A stretch of DNA of 6,967 nt from Prevotella sp. UBA3837 (GCA_002392835.1 DGHX01000038.1:2657-9623), one strand, 5' to 3'. Shown: positions 1 to 6,184, numbered from the stretch's first letter. The notes: generated by a model from the sequence alone, not told the origin. Made by a program: numbers and translations.

Positions 1-66
1 CGGTGCAGGAAACGGTGCAGGAAACAGAGCGTAAGCGACTGTCAATCAGCGCTGGTGCAGGAAAAC
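1..66. repeat. 12-bp tandem repeat (CGGTGCAGGAAA) with a third copy nearby
   Basis: CGGTGCAGGAAA occurs twice head to tail at 1-12 and 13-24, each copy followed by C, and a near copy TGGTGCAGGAAAA lies at 54-66. The first copy touches the window edge, so more units may lie to the left. The stretch is non-coding as far as can be seen and lies downstream of hisB. A CAGCGCTG palindrome (47-54) abuts the third copy. No function is recognised. Confidence 0.6.
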
Positions 67-83
67 GGGGTTATTTTTCCCGT
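62..83 (-). terminator. Possible weak intrinsic terminator after hisB
   Basis: On the minus strand, ACGGG (83-79), a nine-base A-rich loop and CCCGT (69-65) form a short GC-rich hairpin whose distal arm runs into TTTT (65-62). This is the expected place for a terminator, about 20 bases past the hisB stop. An outer pair, GTGCA (55-59) with TGCAC (83-87), could form an alternative extended stem. The stem is only five pairs and the T run is short, so this is tentative. Confidence 0.35.
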
Positions 84-100
84 GCACGTCGGCTGAGCGC

Positions 101-1174
101 TCAGAGCACTCCCTTGGTGGAGGGCAGCTGATAGCGGTAGACGTCGCGGCGCGTGGCCTGTCGCAGACTGCGCGCCAGGGCCTTGAATATGGCCTCAATC
201 TTGTGGTGCTCGTTAGTGCCCTCGGCCTGCACGTAGAGGTTCATCAATGCGGCGTCGCTGAGGCTCTTGAAGAAGTGGAAGAACATCTCGGTAGGTACGT
301 CGCCTATGCGCTCGCGCCGGAATTCGGCATGCCACTGCAGCCAGGGGCGTCCTCCGAAGTCGAGGCACACATGGGCCTGACAGTCGTCCATGGGCAGCGA
401 GAAGCCGTAGCGCTCCAGCCCGCGCTTCGCCCCCAGTGCCTGTCGCAGACAGTCGCCCAGGGCCAGCGCCGTGTCCTCGATGGTGTGGTGCTCGTCCACG
501 TGCAGGTCGCCCTTCACGCTGATGTCGAGGTCAATGCCGCCGTGGCGCCCTATCTGTTCAAGCATGTGGTCGAAGAAGCCCAGTCCGGTGCTGATGTGGC
601 ACTCGCCGCTGCCGTCGAGTGCGAGGCTGACGTCGACGTCGGTCTCCTTCGTGGTGCGCCGCACGTGTGCACGGCGCTCGCCGTCGATGATGGTCTCAGC
701 GGCCTGCTGCCAGGTGGTGTCGCCGTCGAGGATGATGGCCCGGCAGCCTATGTTGCGCGCCAGCTGGCGGTCGGTGTCACGGTCGCCGATGACGTAGCTG
801 CCCTCCATGTCGTACTGCTCGGTGTCGAGCATGTACTTTTGCACCATGCCCGTGCCGGGCTTGCGCGTGGGGGCGTTGTCCTCGGGGAAGTGTGGGTCTA
901 TGAGTATGTCGTCGAAGCGTATGCCCTCGCCCTCCAGTGCCTGTAGTATGAAGTTGTGTGCGGGCCAGAAGGTGTCTTCGGGGAAGGAGGGTGTGCCCAG
1001 CCCGTCCTGGTTGCTCACCATGACCAGCAGGAAGTCGGTGCGCTCGGCCAGCAGGCCCAGCCAGCGGAAGACGCCGGGCTTGAAGCGAATCTTGTCGAGG
1101 GCGTCGACCTGCTCGTCGTGGGGTTCTTCTACCAGTGTGCCGTCGCGGTCGATAAACAGTATGCGTTGTTTCAT
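101..1174 (-). CDS. hisB: Bifunctional histidinol-phosphatase / imidazoleglycerol-phosphate dehydratase
   Basis: The predicted cytoplasmic enzyme has 357 residues, close to the ~355 of E. coli HisB, and catalyses two steps of histidine synthesis: dehydration of imidazoleglycerol phosphate and dephosphorylation of histidinol phosphate. The N-terminal HAD phosphatase domain (about 1-165) shows the nucleophile motif D9-x-D11-G-T, the S54-N-Q motif, K105 and G-D131-R-D-T-D. The dehydratase domain (about 168-357) shows FFDHMLEQ (200-207), DEHHTIEDT (227-235) and NEHHKIEA (321-328), the metal-binding repeats of the family. The ATG start gives a complete HAD domain and lies six bases after the upstream stop, so the two genes are probably cotranscribed. 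Upstream is only A-rich sequence with no clear Shine-Dalgarno. The zinc-loop cysteines of E. coli HisB are absent (only H95 of the C-x-H...C-x-C pattern remains). No other his gene is in view. A CTGAGCGCTCAG palindrome (93-104) spans the stop codon. Confidence 0.96.
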   Translation of the reverse strand: MKQRILFIDRDGTLVEEPHDEQVDALDKIRFKPGVFRWLGLLAERTDFLLVMVSNQDGLGTPSFPEDTFWPAHNFILQALEGEGIRFDDILIDPHFPEDNAPTRKPGTGMVQKYMLDTEQYDMEGSYVIGDRDTDRQLARNIGCRAIILDGDTTWQQAAETIIDGERRAHVRRTTKETDVDVSLALDGSGECHISTGLGFFDHMLEQIGRHGGIDLDISVKGDLHVDEHHTIEDTALALGDCLRQALGAKRGLERYGFSLPMDDCQAHVCLDFGGRPWLQWHAEFRRERIGDVPTEMFFHFFKSLSDAALMNLYVQAEGTNEHHKIEAIFKALARSLRQATRRDVYRYQLPSTKGVL

Positions 1175-1180
1175 TGCTTT

Positions 1181-1957
1181 TTAATGTTCTGAAGTGGATG
1201 GTGAAGTGGGTGATGATGTCTGTGAGGATGCCTGCTTATCGGCCCCTGCCTGGGCGTTTCCCCAAACGTAGTAAAGTGGGAAGAGTGTCGACAGGTGTAT
1301 GTAGGCCTGCAGCAGGGCACAGAGTGCAAAGGTGGCGAAGGTGACCAGCGTTGTGTTGCCGGGCATGATGGGTGTGTCGCCGGCGGCCATGTCGGCAGCA
1401 GCCTGCACATGGGCCGTGGCCATGATGACGGCGGGCATCTGCAGCAGCAGCGTGGCCACAAACACCAGCAGCGCCATGACCAGCAGCACCACGATGAGGG
1501 TGCCCAGCTGATGGCGCCGCACCACGGTGAGCAGCATGCGCGGCAGACGCAGCAGGCCACGTGCGGTGAGGCGCCAGGGCCAGCGGCCCCACCATCGGCG
1601 CGGACCGTGTATGGCGGCCGTGGCAGCGTGCTCGGCCAGCGGGGCAAAGCCGCCGGCGAAGGCGAAGAGGATGGCGGCGACGGCAGCCAGCAGCAGGCTG
1701 AGCGCCCACCAGCCCAGCTGGCCCGTGAACGGACGGTCGGCCACGAAGCGGGGCAGCAGGTGGCAGAAGAAGAGGGTCATGCTGGCACCCACGGTGAGGG
1801 CGTAGACGACGGCCTGCACCCACGAGGAGCGCACCAGCCGCCACAGATTCTGCAGATAGAGGCGGTAGCCGTCGCTCAGTACGGCCTGCATGCTGCGTTT
1901 GCGCAGCAGAAGTAGTTTTTCCTTGTTATCGTTGTTCTCCATTTCTTTGTTCTCCAT
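1181..1957 (-). CDS. Multi-pass membrane protein of unknown function
   Basis: I do not recognise this gene. From the ATG at 1957 it encodes 258 residues. A charged, hydrophilic N-terminus is followed by about four strongly hydrophobic stretches, near residues 45-69, 82-107, 150-178 and 203-232. A basic, Trp- and Arg-rich cytoplasmic-type loop with GPRRWWGRW (about 118-126) separates the second and third. The C-terminus is a low-complexity Ser/Thr/Pro tail. No catalytic or transporter motif is visible. The start is uncertain: an in-frame TTG at 1975 adds six residues, and an ATG at 1942 removes five. The ATG at 1942 has a GGAG nine bases upstream inside a 15-bp duplication of the start (ATGGAGAACAA repeated). 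The gene ends six bases before hisB, suggesting one transcript, but nothing in it points to histidine synthesis. No clear TAnnTTTG promoter is seen upstream, so read-through from the right-hand operon is possible. Confidence 0.75.
   Translation of the reverse strand: MENKEMENNDNKEKLLLLRKRSMQAVLSDGYRLYLQNLWRLVRSSWVQAVVYALTVGASMTLFFCHLLPRFVADRPFTGQLGWWALSLLLAAVAAILFAFAGGFAPLAEHAATAAIHGPRRWWGRWPWRLTARGLLRLPRMLLTVVRRHQLGTLIVVLLVMALLVFVATLLLQMPAVIMATAHVQAAADMAAGDTPIMPGNTTLVTFATFALCALLQAYIHLSTLFPLYYVWGNAQAGADKQASSQTSSPTSPSTSEH
1928..1957 (-). repeat. 15-bp tandem duplication of the start region of the membrane protein gene
   Basis: Minus-strand 1957-1943 and 1942-1928 are two 15-base units agreeing at 13 positions, both beginning ATGGAGAACAA. 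Each contains an in-frame ATG, and the GGAG of the first unit sits at Shine-Dalgarno distance from the ATG of the second. The duplication therefore doubles the possible start site and leaves the true start undecided. Confidence 0.7.
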
Positions 1958-1984
1958 TTCTATTTGTTTTATCAATATTTTTAG

Positions 1985-2166
1985 GGAGTGGAAGGAGTGA
2001 AAGGAGTGGAAGGAGTGTAGACGATAGACTTTACACTTGTTTATCCCTTCGGAGGAGGAATCTTGGAGGAGTATCGGAGCAGCAAGACTATCGTCTACAC
2101 TCCTTTAACTCCTTAAACTCCTTTAACTCCTTTAACTCCTTTAACTCCTTTAATTTCTTTCACTCC
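1985..2166. repeat. Intergenic element: opposed 9-bp tandem repeats flanking an inverted repeat
   Basis: On the left, GGAGTGRAA is repeated head to tail at 1985-1993, 1994-2002 and 2003-2011, with a partial fourth copy GGAGTG at 2012-2017. On the right, CTCCTTTAA is repeated at 2100-2108, 2118-2126, 2127-2135, 2136-2144 and 2145-2153, with one variant (CTCCTTAAA, 2109-2117) and a degenerate end to 2166. The right unit reverse-complemented is GGAGTTAAA, so the two arrays are inverted relatives. The centre (2028-2087) is purine-rich with repeated GGAGGAG. The element fills most of the 228 bases between the membrane protein start and the reductase stop. Nothing in it looks like a gene: reading frames through it give only a K-G-V repeat. 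It may be a dispersed intergenic repeat of this lineage, but that needs genome comparison. Confidence 0.85.
2010..2105. other. Perfect 18-bp inverted repeat, large stem-loop
   Basis: Arms 2010-2027 (AAGGAGTGTAGACGATAG) and 2088-2105 are exact reverse complements around a 60-base centre. The flanking 9-mers extend the stem imperfectly on both sides, so a transcript in either direction could form a hairpin with a paired region over 30 bases long. It lies at the boundary between the Tat operon and the membrane protein-hisB pair, both on the minus strand. It could therefore end or attenuate the former, or protect its 3' end. There is no long T run after the stem, so a classical intrinsic terminator is not clear. 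Confidence 0.75.
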
Positions 2167-2168
2167 AA

Positions 2169-2182
2169 AACTTGCGAAAGTT
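2169..2182 (-). terminator. Small hairpin just after the reductase stop
   Basis: On the minus strand, AACTT-TCGC-AAGTT forms a five-pair stem four bases past the reductase stop codon, followed by TT. It is short and AT-rich, so at best it is a weak terminator or a processing stop. The large inverted repeat downstream is the better candidate for an operon boundary. Confidence 0.25.
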
Positions 2183-2185
2183 GAG

Positions 2186-3592
2186 TTAATACTGTTCAGC
2201 ACTGCGCCGCAACTGCTCCAGGTAGTTGCTGATGCGCTCCAGCTCTTCGGGTATGCGAATCTGCTGCGGACAATGCTTCTCGTGAATGCAGCGCCCGCAC
2301 TTGATGCAGTGGTCGGGCTGACGCTCGCGGGGCACCACGCGGTCGAGGCTGATGAGATAGTTGCGGCGCAGCCGGCGGTAGTCGGGCGAGCCGGCATCAT
2401 CGGGCATGCTGCGCTCTATCTTCATCTTGTTAAAGTGGGTGAAGATGGCGGGTATGTCGATGCCGTAGGGACAGGGCATGCAGTACTGGCATGCGTTGCA
2501 GGGAATGGTGTCCTCCTCCATCATCTGGTGGGCAATGGTGTGGTCGAGGAATTGCTGCTCCTCCTGTGTGAGCGGCACCAGGGGGCAGTAGCTGAGCAGG
2601 TTGTCCTGCAGGTGCTCGGTGTAAGTCATGCCGCTGAGCACGGTGAGCACACCCTCAGGGGTACCGGCATAGCGGAAGGCCCATGAGGCGATGCTCTTCT
2701 CGGGCTGACGCTGCTTCAGCTGTGCCGCCACAAACTGCGGCAGCTTGGCCAAGCGTCCGCCCAGCAGGGGCTCCATGATGACGGCGGGTATGCCCAGCTT
2801 CTGTAGCTCGGCATAGAGGTAGCTGGCATCGACGTTGGTGTCGTTTATCTCATCGGCGTAGTTCCAGTCCAGCCAGTTCAGCTCTATCTGCACGAAGTCC
2901 CAGTGGTAGGTGTCGTGCAGGGCCAGCAGCTCGTCGAAGACGTCCTGGCGTCCGTGGAACGAGAAGCCGAGGTTGCGGATGCGGCCTGCCTGGCGCTCCT
3001 GCATGAGGAAGTCCATGATGCCGTTGTCGACGTAACGCTGGTTGAACTCCTCCATGCTGCCGCCGACGGCGTGGAGCAGGTAGTAGTCGATGTAGTCTAC
3101 CTGCAGCTCGCGCAGGGAGTCGTGGAACATTTTCTTGGCTCCCTCAGGGGTCTGGGAGTCAGGAGCGAAGTTCGAGAGCTTCGTGGCCACGTAGTACTTC
3201 TCGCGTGGCAGGCGGCTCTGTGCTTTCAGGGCTATGCCGGTACAGCGTTCCGACTCTCCGCGGCAGTACACTGGCGAGGTGTCGAAGTAGTTCAGCCCAT
3301 GCTCAATGGCGTAGTCCACCTGGCGGTTGATAAGCTCCTGATCGAACTCCTCGCTGCCTTCCTTCATGGGCAGCCGCATCATGCCGTAGCCCAGCAGCGA
3401 CACGCGGTCGCCGGTGGCGGCGTTGGTGCGGTAGGTCATCTGGCCGATGGGTGGCTCCACCTGGTTCTTATACTCGTCGGCTGCCGCATCGCTGCCCTTC
3501 CGGCCGGCACAGGCAGCCACCGCAGCCGCTGCTCCGCCGGCGCCCAGCATCTTCAGGAAGGTGCGGCGGCTCATGTTGTCGTTCTTCTTCAT
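2186..3592 (-). CDS. Tat-exported aldo/keto reductase with C-terminal [4Fe-4S] motifs
   Basis: The product has 468 residues and resembles the iron-sulfur aldo/keto reductases of the COG1453 type. The N-terminus carries a complete twin-arginine motif S8-R9-R10-T-F-L-K, a hydrophobic Gly/Ala stretch and a lipobox-like V-A-A-C28, so it is probably exported folded and lipid-anchored. The (beta/alpha)8 domain spans about 55-340 and keeps the catalytic tetrad: D104 and Y109 (FDTSPVY), K138 (ATKL) and H174 (YLLHAVGG). The C-terminal part has C365-x2-C368-x2-C371-x2-C374-P and C429-x2-C432-x2-C435-x5-C441-P. The first run fits one [4Fe-4S] cluster; the second has all four ligands for another. The chosen ATG lies four bases after the upstream stop. 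An open frame reaches 3844, but the extra 84 residues overlap the upstream gene and would bury the signal peptide. M7 at 3574 is an alternative start. The substrate is unknown. The reductase fold is certain; export is well supported, and the source of electrons is inferred. Confidence 0.92.
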   Translation of the reverse strand: MKKNDNMSRRTFLKMLGAGGAAAAVAACAGRKGSDAAADEYKNQVEPPIGQMTYRTNAATGDRVSLLGYGMMRLPMKEGSEEFDQELINRQVDYAIEHGLNYFDTSPVYCRGESERCTGIALKAQSRLPREKYYVATKLSNFAPDSQTPEGAKKMFHDSLRELQVDYIDYYLLHAVGGSMEEFNQRYVDNGIMDFLMQERQAGRIRNLGFSFHGRQDVFDELLALHDTYHWDFVQIELNWLDWNYADEINDTNVDASYLYAELQKLGIPAVIMEPLLGGRLAKLPQFVAAQLKQRQPEKSIASWAFRYAGTPEGVLTVLSGMTYTEHLQDNLLSYCPLVPLTQEEQQFLDHTIAHQMMEEDTIPCNACQYCMPCPYGIDIPAIFTHFNKMKIERSMPDDAGSPDYRRLRRNYLISLDRVVPRERQPDHCIKCGRCIHEKHCPQQIRIPEELERISNYLEQLRRSAEQY

Positions 3593-3596
3593 AGCG

Positions 3597-5084
3597 CTAA
3601 ATAGTTTTGTGTCTTTCGTAGCCCTCGACATGTATGGCCGACAGGGGCCTGACGGGACAAACATACTCACAGGCACCGCAGCCGATGCAGGCCGACTCGT
3701 TGATGGCGGGCACCGATGGCGACAGCTCGTCGGCAGGGTCGCTGGGCACCATGGTGATGGCGGCGGCCGGACAGTGGCGGGCACAGTTGCCGCACTCGTC
3801 CTTGCCCTGCGCCGAGATGCAGTCGGCAACGACCACGATGGCACGCCCTATCTGCGTGCTCGACTTCTCCTCGAGGCTGATGGGCTGTATGGCTCCCGCC
3901 GGACATACCTGCGAGCAGCGGTTGCACTCAGGACGGCAGTAGCCACGGTCGTAGTGCATGGTGGGCTGCATGAGGCTCATCAGGTCGGTGCCGGGACGCA
4001 GCACGTCGTTGGGGCACTCCGACACGCAGAGCTGGCACCCCGTGCAGCGGCGGGCCATGTTCTGGGCCGACAGCGAGCCGGGAGGCGTGAGGGGCGTCAG
4101 GCGACGGGGGCTCTGCTTGGCCTCGATGGTGGCCAGGCCGCCGTCCACCAGCTTGTCCTGTGCCAGGGCTGCCGTGGTGGCCATGGCCGTGGCCAGGAGG
4201 AACGAGCGCTTCGAGGCATCAGGCCCGGCGGCGGCCGACGGTCCGGCGGCAGACGACTGGTGGGCAGACGGCTGGTGGGCGTATTTCAACGCTCCGAACT
4301 GGCACTTGCTGATGCAGTCGCCACAGACCACACAGCGTGAGTGGTCGACGGTGTGCGTCTTATAGTCGATGCACGAGGCCTTGCAGTTCTTCGTGCAGAG
4401 CGAACAGGAGCGGCACTTGTCGGCATCGAAGTGCACTTTCAGCCACGAGAAGCGGGCCAGGAAAGACAGCAGCGTGCCCACGGGGCAGATGGTGTTGCAA
4501 TAGGTGCGGCCGCCACGCCACGCCAGCACGAAGAGCAGCACCAGCGTTGCCACGGCTATGATGAGCACGGGCAGCGAGCGCAGCCATACATCGACCGTGT
4601 AGAAGGCATAGCTGTCGGCACGCTCGGCCACTGAGGCCAGCACATTGTTGCCCAGCTGCCATAGCGGCTGAAAGAGCATGGTCATGATGCGGCCGAAGGC
4701 ACTGTAGGGCGCCAGCAGCTGTACGATGCTGCCCACACCGGCCGCAAAGGCCACCACCATGAGCGCCAGCATCAGGTAGCGCAGCCACTGGCGGGCGGGC
4801 GAATAGGTGTAGCGGTTCTTGCGCGACTTCTTGCCCAACCAGCCGAAGACATCCTGCAAGACGCCCAGCGGACAGATGACGGAGCAATAGATGCGCCCGA
4901 AGACGAGCGTCAGCAGCGCCAGCGCCACGATGACGATGACATTCAGCGCCAGCAAAGCCTCAAGGGCCTGCGTCTTTGCCATCCACGACAGCCACGTATG
5001 GGCCGTGCCGGTGAAATCGAGGAACAGCAGCGAAAGCCCCACGAAGAAGACGGCAGCAAGTGTAATTCTCAGTTTTCTCAACAT
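3597..5084 (-). CDS. NapH-NapG-like fused membrane polyferredoxin
   Basis: The product has 495 residues and no close single-gene name. Residues 1-265 resemble NapH/NosR-type quinol dehydrogenases. They have about four membrane segments (near 7-23, 43-63, 103-125, 171-188), two C-x3-C-P motifs (C67/C71 and C196/C200), and two cluster motifs beginning at C224 and C251. Residues 269-290 form a low-complexity Ala/Ser/Pro/His linker. S291-K-R-S-F-L plus a short hydrophobic run ending A-L-A308 resembles a Tat signal with Lys replacing the first Arg. Residues 340-495 resemble NapG, with four cluster motifs at C347-C357, C383-C394, C422-C438 and C466-C476. Six [4Fe-4S] clusters are thus predicted. 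By analogy it takes electrons from menaquinol and passes them on, probably to the reductase encoded four bases downstream. It starts 19 bases after tatC with a good AAGGA site. NapG and NapH are separate proteins in nitrate-reducing bacteria. No napA is in view, so a nitrate role is not supported. Confidence 0.85.
   Translation of the reverse strand: MLRKLRITLAAVFFVGLSLLFLDFTGTAHTWLSWMAKTQALEALLALNVIVIVALALLTLVFGRIYCSVICPLGVLQDVFGWLGKKSRKNRYTYSPARQWLRYLMLALMVVAFAAGVGSIVQLLAPYSAFGRIMTMLFQPLWQLGNNVLASVAERADSYAFYTVDVWLRSLPVLIIAVATLVLLFVLAWRGGRTYCNTICPVGTLLSFLARFSWLKVHFDADKCRSCSLCTKNCKASCIDYKTHTVDHSRCVVCGDCISKCQFGALKYAHQPSAHQSSAAGPSAAAGPDASKRSFLLATAMATTAALAQDKLVDGGLATIEAKQSPRRLTPLTPPGSLSAQNMARRCTGCQLCVSECPNDVLRPGTDLMSLMQPTMHYDRGYCRPECNRCSQVCPAGAIQPISLEEKSSTQIGRAIVVVADCISAQGKDECGNCARHCPAAAITMVPSDPADELSPSVPAINESACIGCGACEYVCPVRPLSAIHVEGYERHKTI
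4251..4280 (-). repeat. 15-bp tandem repeat in the interdomain linker
   Basis: Two 15-base units, 4251-4265 and 4266-4280, differ at one position and encode A-H-Q-P-S and A-H-Q-S-S in the linker between the NapH-like and NapG-like parts. The following A-G-P-S-A-A-A-G-P-D is also repetitive. The unit is a multiple of three, so copy-number change would alter linker length without shifting the frame. Confidence 0.8.
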
Positions 5085-5090
5085 GTATTG

Positions 5091-5095
5091 TCCTT
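5091..5095 (-). promoter_or_regulatory. Shine-Dalgarno site of the NapHG-like gene
   Basis: AAGGA on the minus strand lies six bases upstream of the ATG at 5084. It supports that start and is the clearest ribosome binding site in the window, where most other genes have weak or A-rich leaders. Confidence 0.6.
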
Positions 5096-5103
5096 ACTTT
5101 GTT

Positions 5104-5883
5104 TTAGTTGTTGTAGGTGTTATTCATGTCAGCGCGGGCCTGCTGCCTGGCAGGCACCAGCAGTATGCTCGCCTCGTAGAGCAGCCACAGGGGCAGCGAA
5201 ACGATGATCAGGGTGAAGATGTCGGTGGTGGGAGTGATGATGGCCGCCACCACCAGGATGGCCACCACGGCATGACGGCGGTAGCGCCTCATGAGCCCGC
5301 TGCTCAGCAGGTGCATGCGGCCCAGCAGCCAACACAACACGGGCAGCTCGAACACCAGCGCCATGACCAGGCACATAGAGATGAACGTGTCGATGTACGA
5401 CTGAAGCGTCAGCATGTTGTCCACTGCGGCACTGACCTGATAGGTGCCTAAGAACCTGACGGTAAGTGGAAAGATGACGAAGTAGCACACCAGTGTGCCG
5501 AAGAGGAACATGGCGTAGGACGCACCCACCACGCGGAAGGCCACACGGCGCTCGCCCTGATAGAGCCCCGGGGCCACGAAGCTGAACAGCTGGTAGAGCA
5601 CGTATGGCGACGCCAGCAGCAGGCCGGCATAGGCTGCCGTGCGCATGTGGGTCATGAACTGCTCGGTAAGGCCGGTGTTCATCAAGTGCAGGCTGAACGG
5701 CTCGCTGTGCATCAGGCGGAAAGTGATGAACTGGCTCGAACTGGGAGCCAGCACCACGCTGAAGAGCTCGTCCTTCAGGCAGAAGGCCACCACGGCAAAT
5801 AGCACCACCACGCAGAGGGAGCGGATGATGACCCAGCGGAGCACGTCGAGGTGCTCCCAGAAGGTAGCCGGCTCTGAACTCAT
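5104..5883 (-). CDS. tatC: Sec-independent (twin-arginine) protein translocase subunit TatC
   Basis: This 259-residue inner-membrane protein is of normal TatC length and is the receptor that binds twin-arginine signal peptides. Visible family marks are the N-terminal F-W-E-H-L-D-V-L-R (8-16), S-P-Y-V-L-Y-Q (92-98) and [10 protein letters not shown] (102-111), whose E111 matches the signal-binding Glu of E. coli TatC. Also present are F-E179-L-P and I-T-P-T-T-D-I-F-T (216-224). About six membrane segments can be traced, near 17-36, 80-101, 116-140, 164-187, 204-216 and 221-242. It overlaps tatA by four bases (ATGA), implying translational coupling. The neighbours downstream are two proteins with twin-arginine-type segments, which are its likely substrates. 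Confidence 0.96.
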   Translation of the reverse strand: MSSEPATFWEHLDVLRWVIIRSLCVVVLFAVVAFCLKDELFSVVLAPSSSQFITFRLMHSEPFSLHLMNTGLTEQFMTHMRTAAYAGLLLASPYVLYQLFSFVAPGLYQGERRVAFRVVGASYAMFLFGTLVCYFVIFPLTVRFLGTYQVSAAVDNMLTLQSYIDTFISMCLVMALVFELPVLCWLLGRMHLLSSGLMRRYRRHAVVAILVVAAIITPTTDIFTLIIVSLPLWLLYEASILLVPARQQARADMNNTYNN

Positions 5884-6092
5884 TCCGTCGTCTTGGCGTC
5901 CTTGCTGTCCTCGCCGCTCACCACGTCGTCCATCTCCTTCATGCCGTCCTTGAAGCTCTTAACGCCCTTGCCCAGCCCACGCATCAGCTCGGGAATCTTA
6001 GCGCCACCAAAGAGCAGCAGCACGACAAGGGCTATGAGCAGTATCTCCTGGCCGCCAAGGCCGAAAAGGAGCAATGTTTTCAATGCTATCAT
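5880..6092 (-). CDS. tatA: Twin-arginine translocase subunit TatA
   Basis: This 70-residue protein has the TatA layout. A short N-terminus is followed by one membrane helix starting at F-G-L-G-G-Q-E16 and ending in the L-L-F28-G-G hinge. Next comes an amphipathic helix (about 32-54: [17 protein letters not shown]) and a charged tail rich in Asp and Glu. TatA oligomers form the transport path for folded proteins bound by TatC. It is the first gene of the minus-strand operon, and no second TatA-family gene (tatB) is seen, so this looks like a minimal two-component TatAC system. The ATG is chosen because it gives a full-length helix; there is no clear Shine-Dalgarno. A good promoter lies 34-66 bases upstream of the start. 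Confidence 0.95.
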   Translation of the reverse strand: MIALKTLLLFGLGGQEILLIALVVLLLFGGAKIPELMRGLGKGVKSFKDGMKEMDDVVSGEDSKDAKTTE

Positions 6093-6125
6093 ATCAATAC
6101 GTACGTTATATTATAAAAACGCTTG

Positions 6126-6158
6126 CAAAATTACACTTTTTTTCGCAGAAAATGCAAA
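6126..6158 (-). promoter_or_regulatory. Bacteroidetes-type promoter for the tatA operon
   Basis: On the minus strand, TTTG (6158-6155) is followed after 21 bases by TAATTTTG (6133-6126). This matches the Bacteroides -33 TTTG / -7 TAnnTTTG consensus at about the reported spacing. Transcription would start near 6120, giving a leader of roughly 27 bases before the tatA ATG. The surrounding sequence is AT-rich, in contrast to the GC-rich genes. Confidence 0.65.
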
Positions 6159-6176
6159 TTTAAGAAGGATTTTATG

Positions 6177-6184
6177 TACCTTTG
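6177..6184 (+). promoter_or_regulatory. -7 element (TAccTTTG) for glutamine synthetase
   Basis: TACCTTTG matches the Bacteroidetes -7 consensus TAnnTTTG and lies 26 bases upstream of the glutamine synthetase ATG, so the leader would be only about 20 bases. No good TTTG lies at the expected -33 position (around 6152-6157), which may mean the promoter needs an activator. Its upstream region overlaps the divergent tatA promoter. Confidence 0.55.

Noticed and set aside
203..946. Long plus-strand open frame opposite hisB
   Set aside because: It is antisense to a clear hisB. Its His/Val/Ala-rich product has no recognisable domain and is typical of a shadow frame in GC-rich DNA.
1295..1915. Plus-strand open frame opposite the membrane protein
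   Set aside because: The product is rich in Gln, His and Gly with no domain. The minus-strand frame has coherent membrane segments and explains the sequence.
1985..2166. CRISPR array
   Set aside because: The repeats are 9 bp, directly adjacent with no unique spacers, and inverted around a centre. No cas gene is nearby.
2113..2400. Small protein with K-G-V repeats at the end
   Set aside because: It overlaps the reductase C-terminus in another frame, and its tail is just the translated 9-bp repeat.
3593..3844. Upstream extension of the reductase reading frame by 84 residues
   Set aside because: The extension lies wholly inside the end of the NapHG-like gene in another frame, has a biased Pro/Ser/Arg composition, and would place the Tat signal in the middle of the protein. 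The ATG at 3592 just after the upstream stop is far better.
3447..4340. Plus-strand open frame of about 297 residues opposite the reductase and polyferredoxin
   Set aside because: It crosses two real genes, has no recognisable domain, and reflects Gly/Arg/Ala codons complementary to GC-rich coding DNA.
3597..6092. Periplasmic nitrate reductase (nap) or nosR locus
   Set aside because: The NapH/NapG similarity is real, but there is no napA, napB or nosZ in the window, and the partner gene is an aldo/keto reductase, so a nitrate or nitrous oxide role is not supported here.
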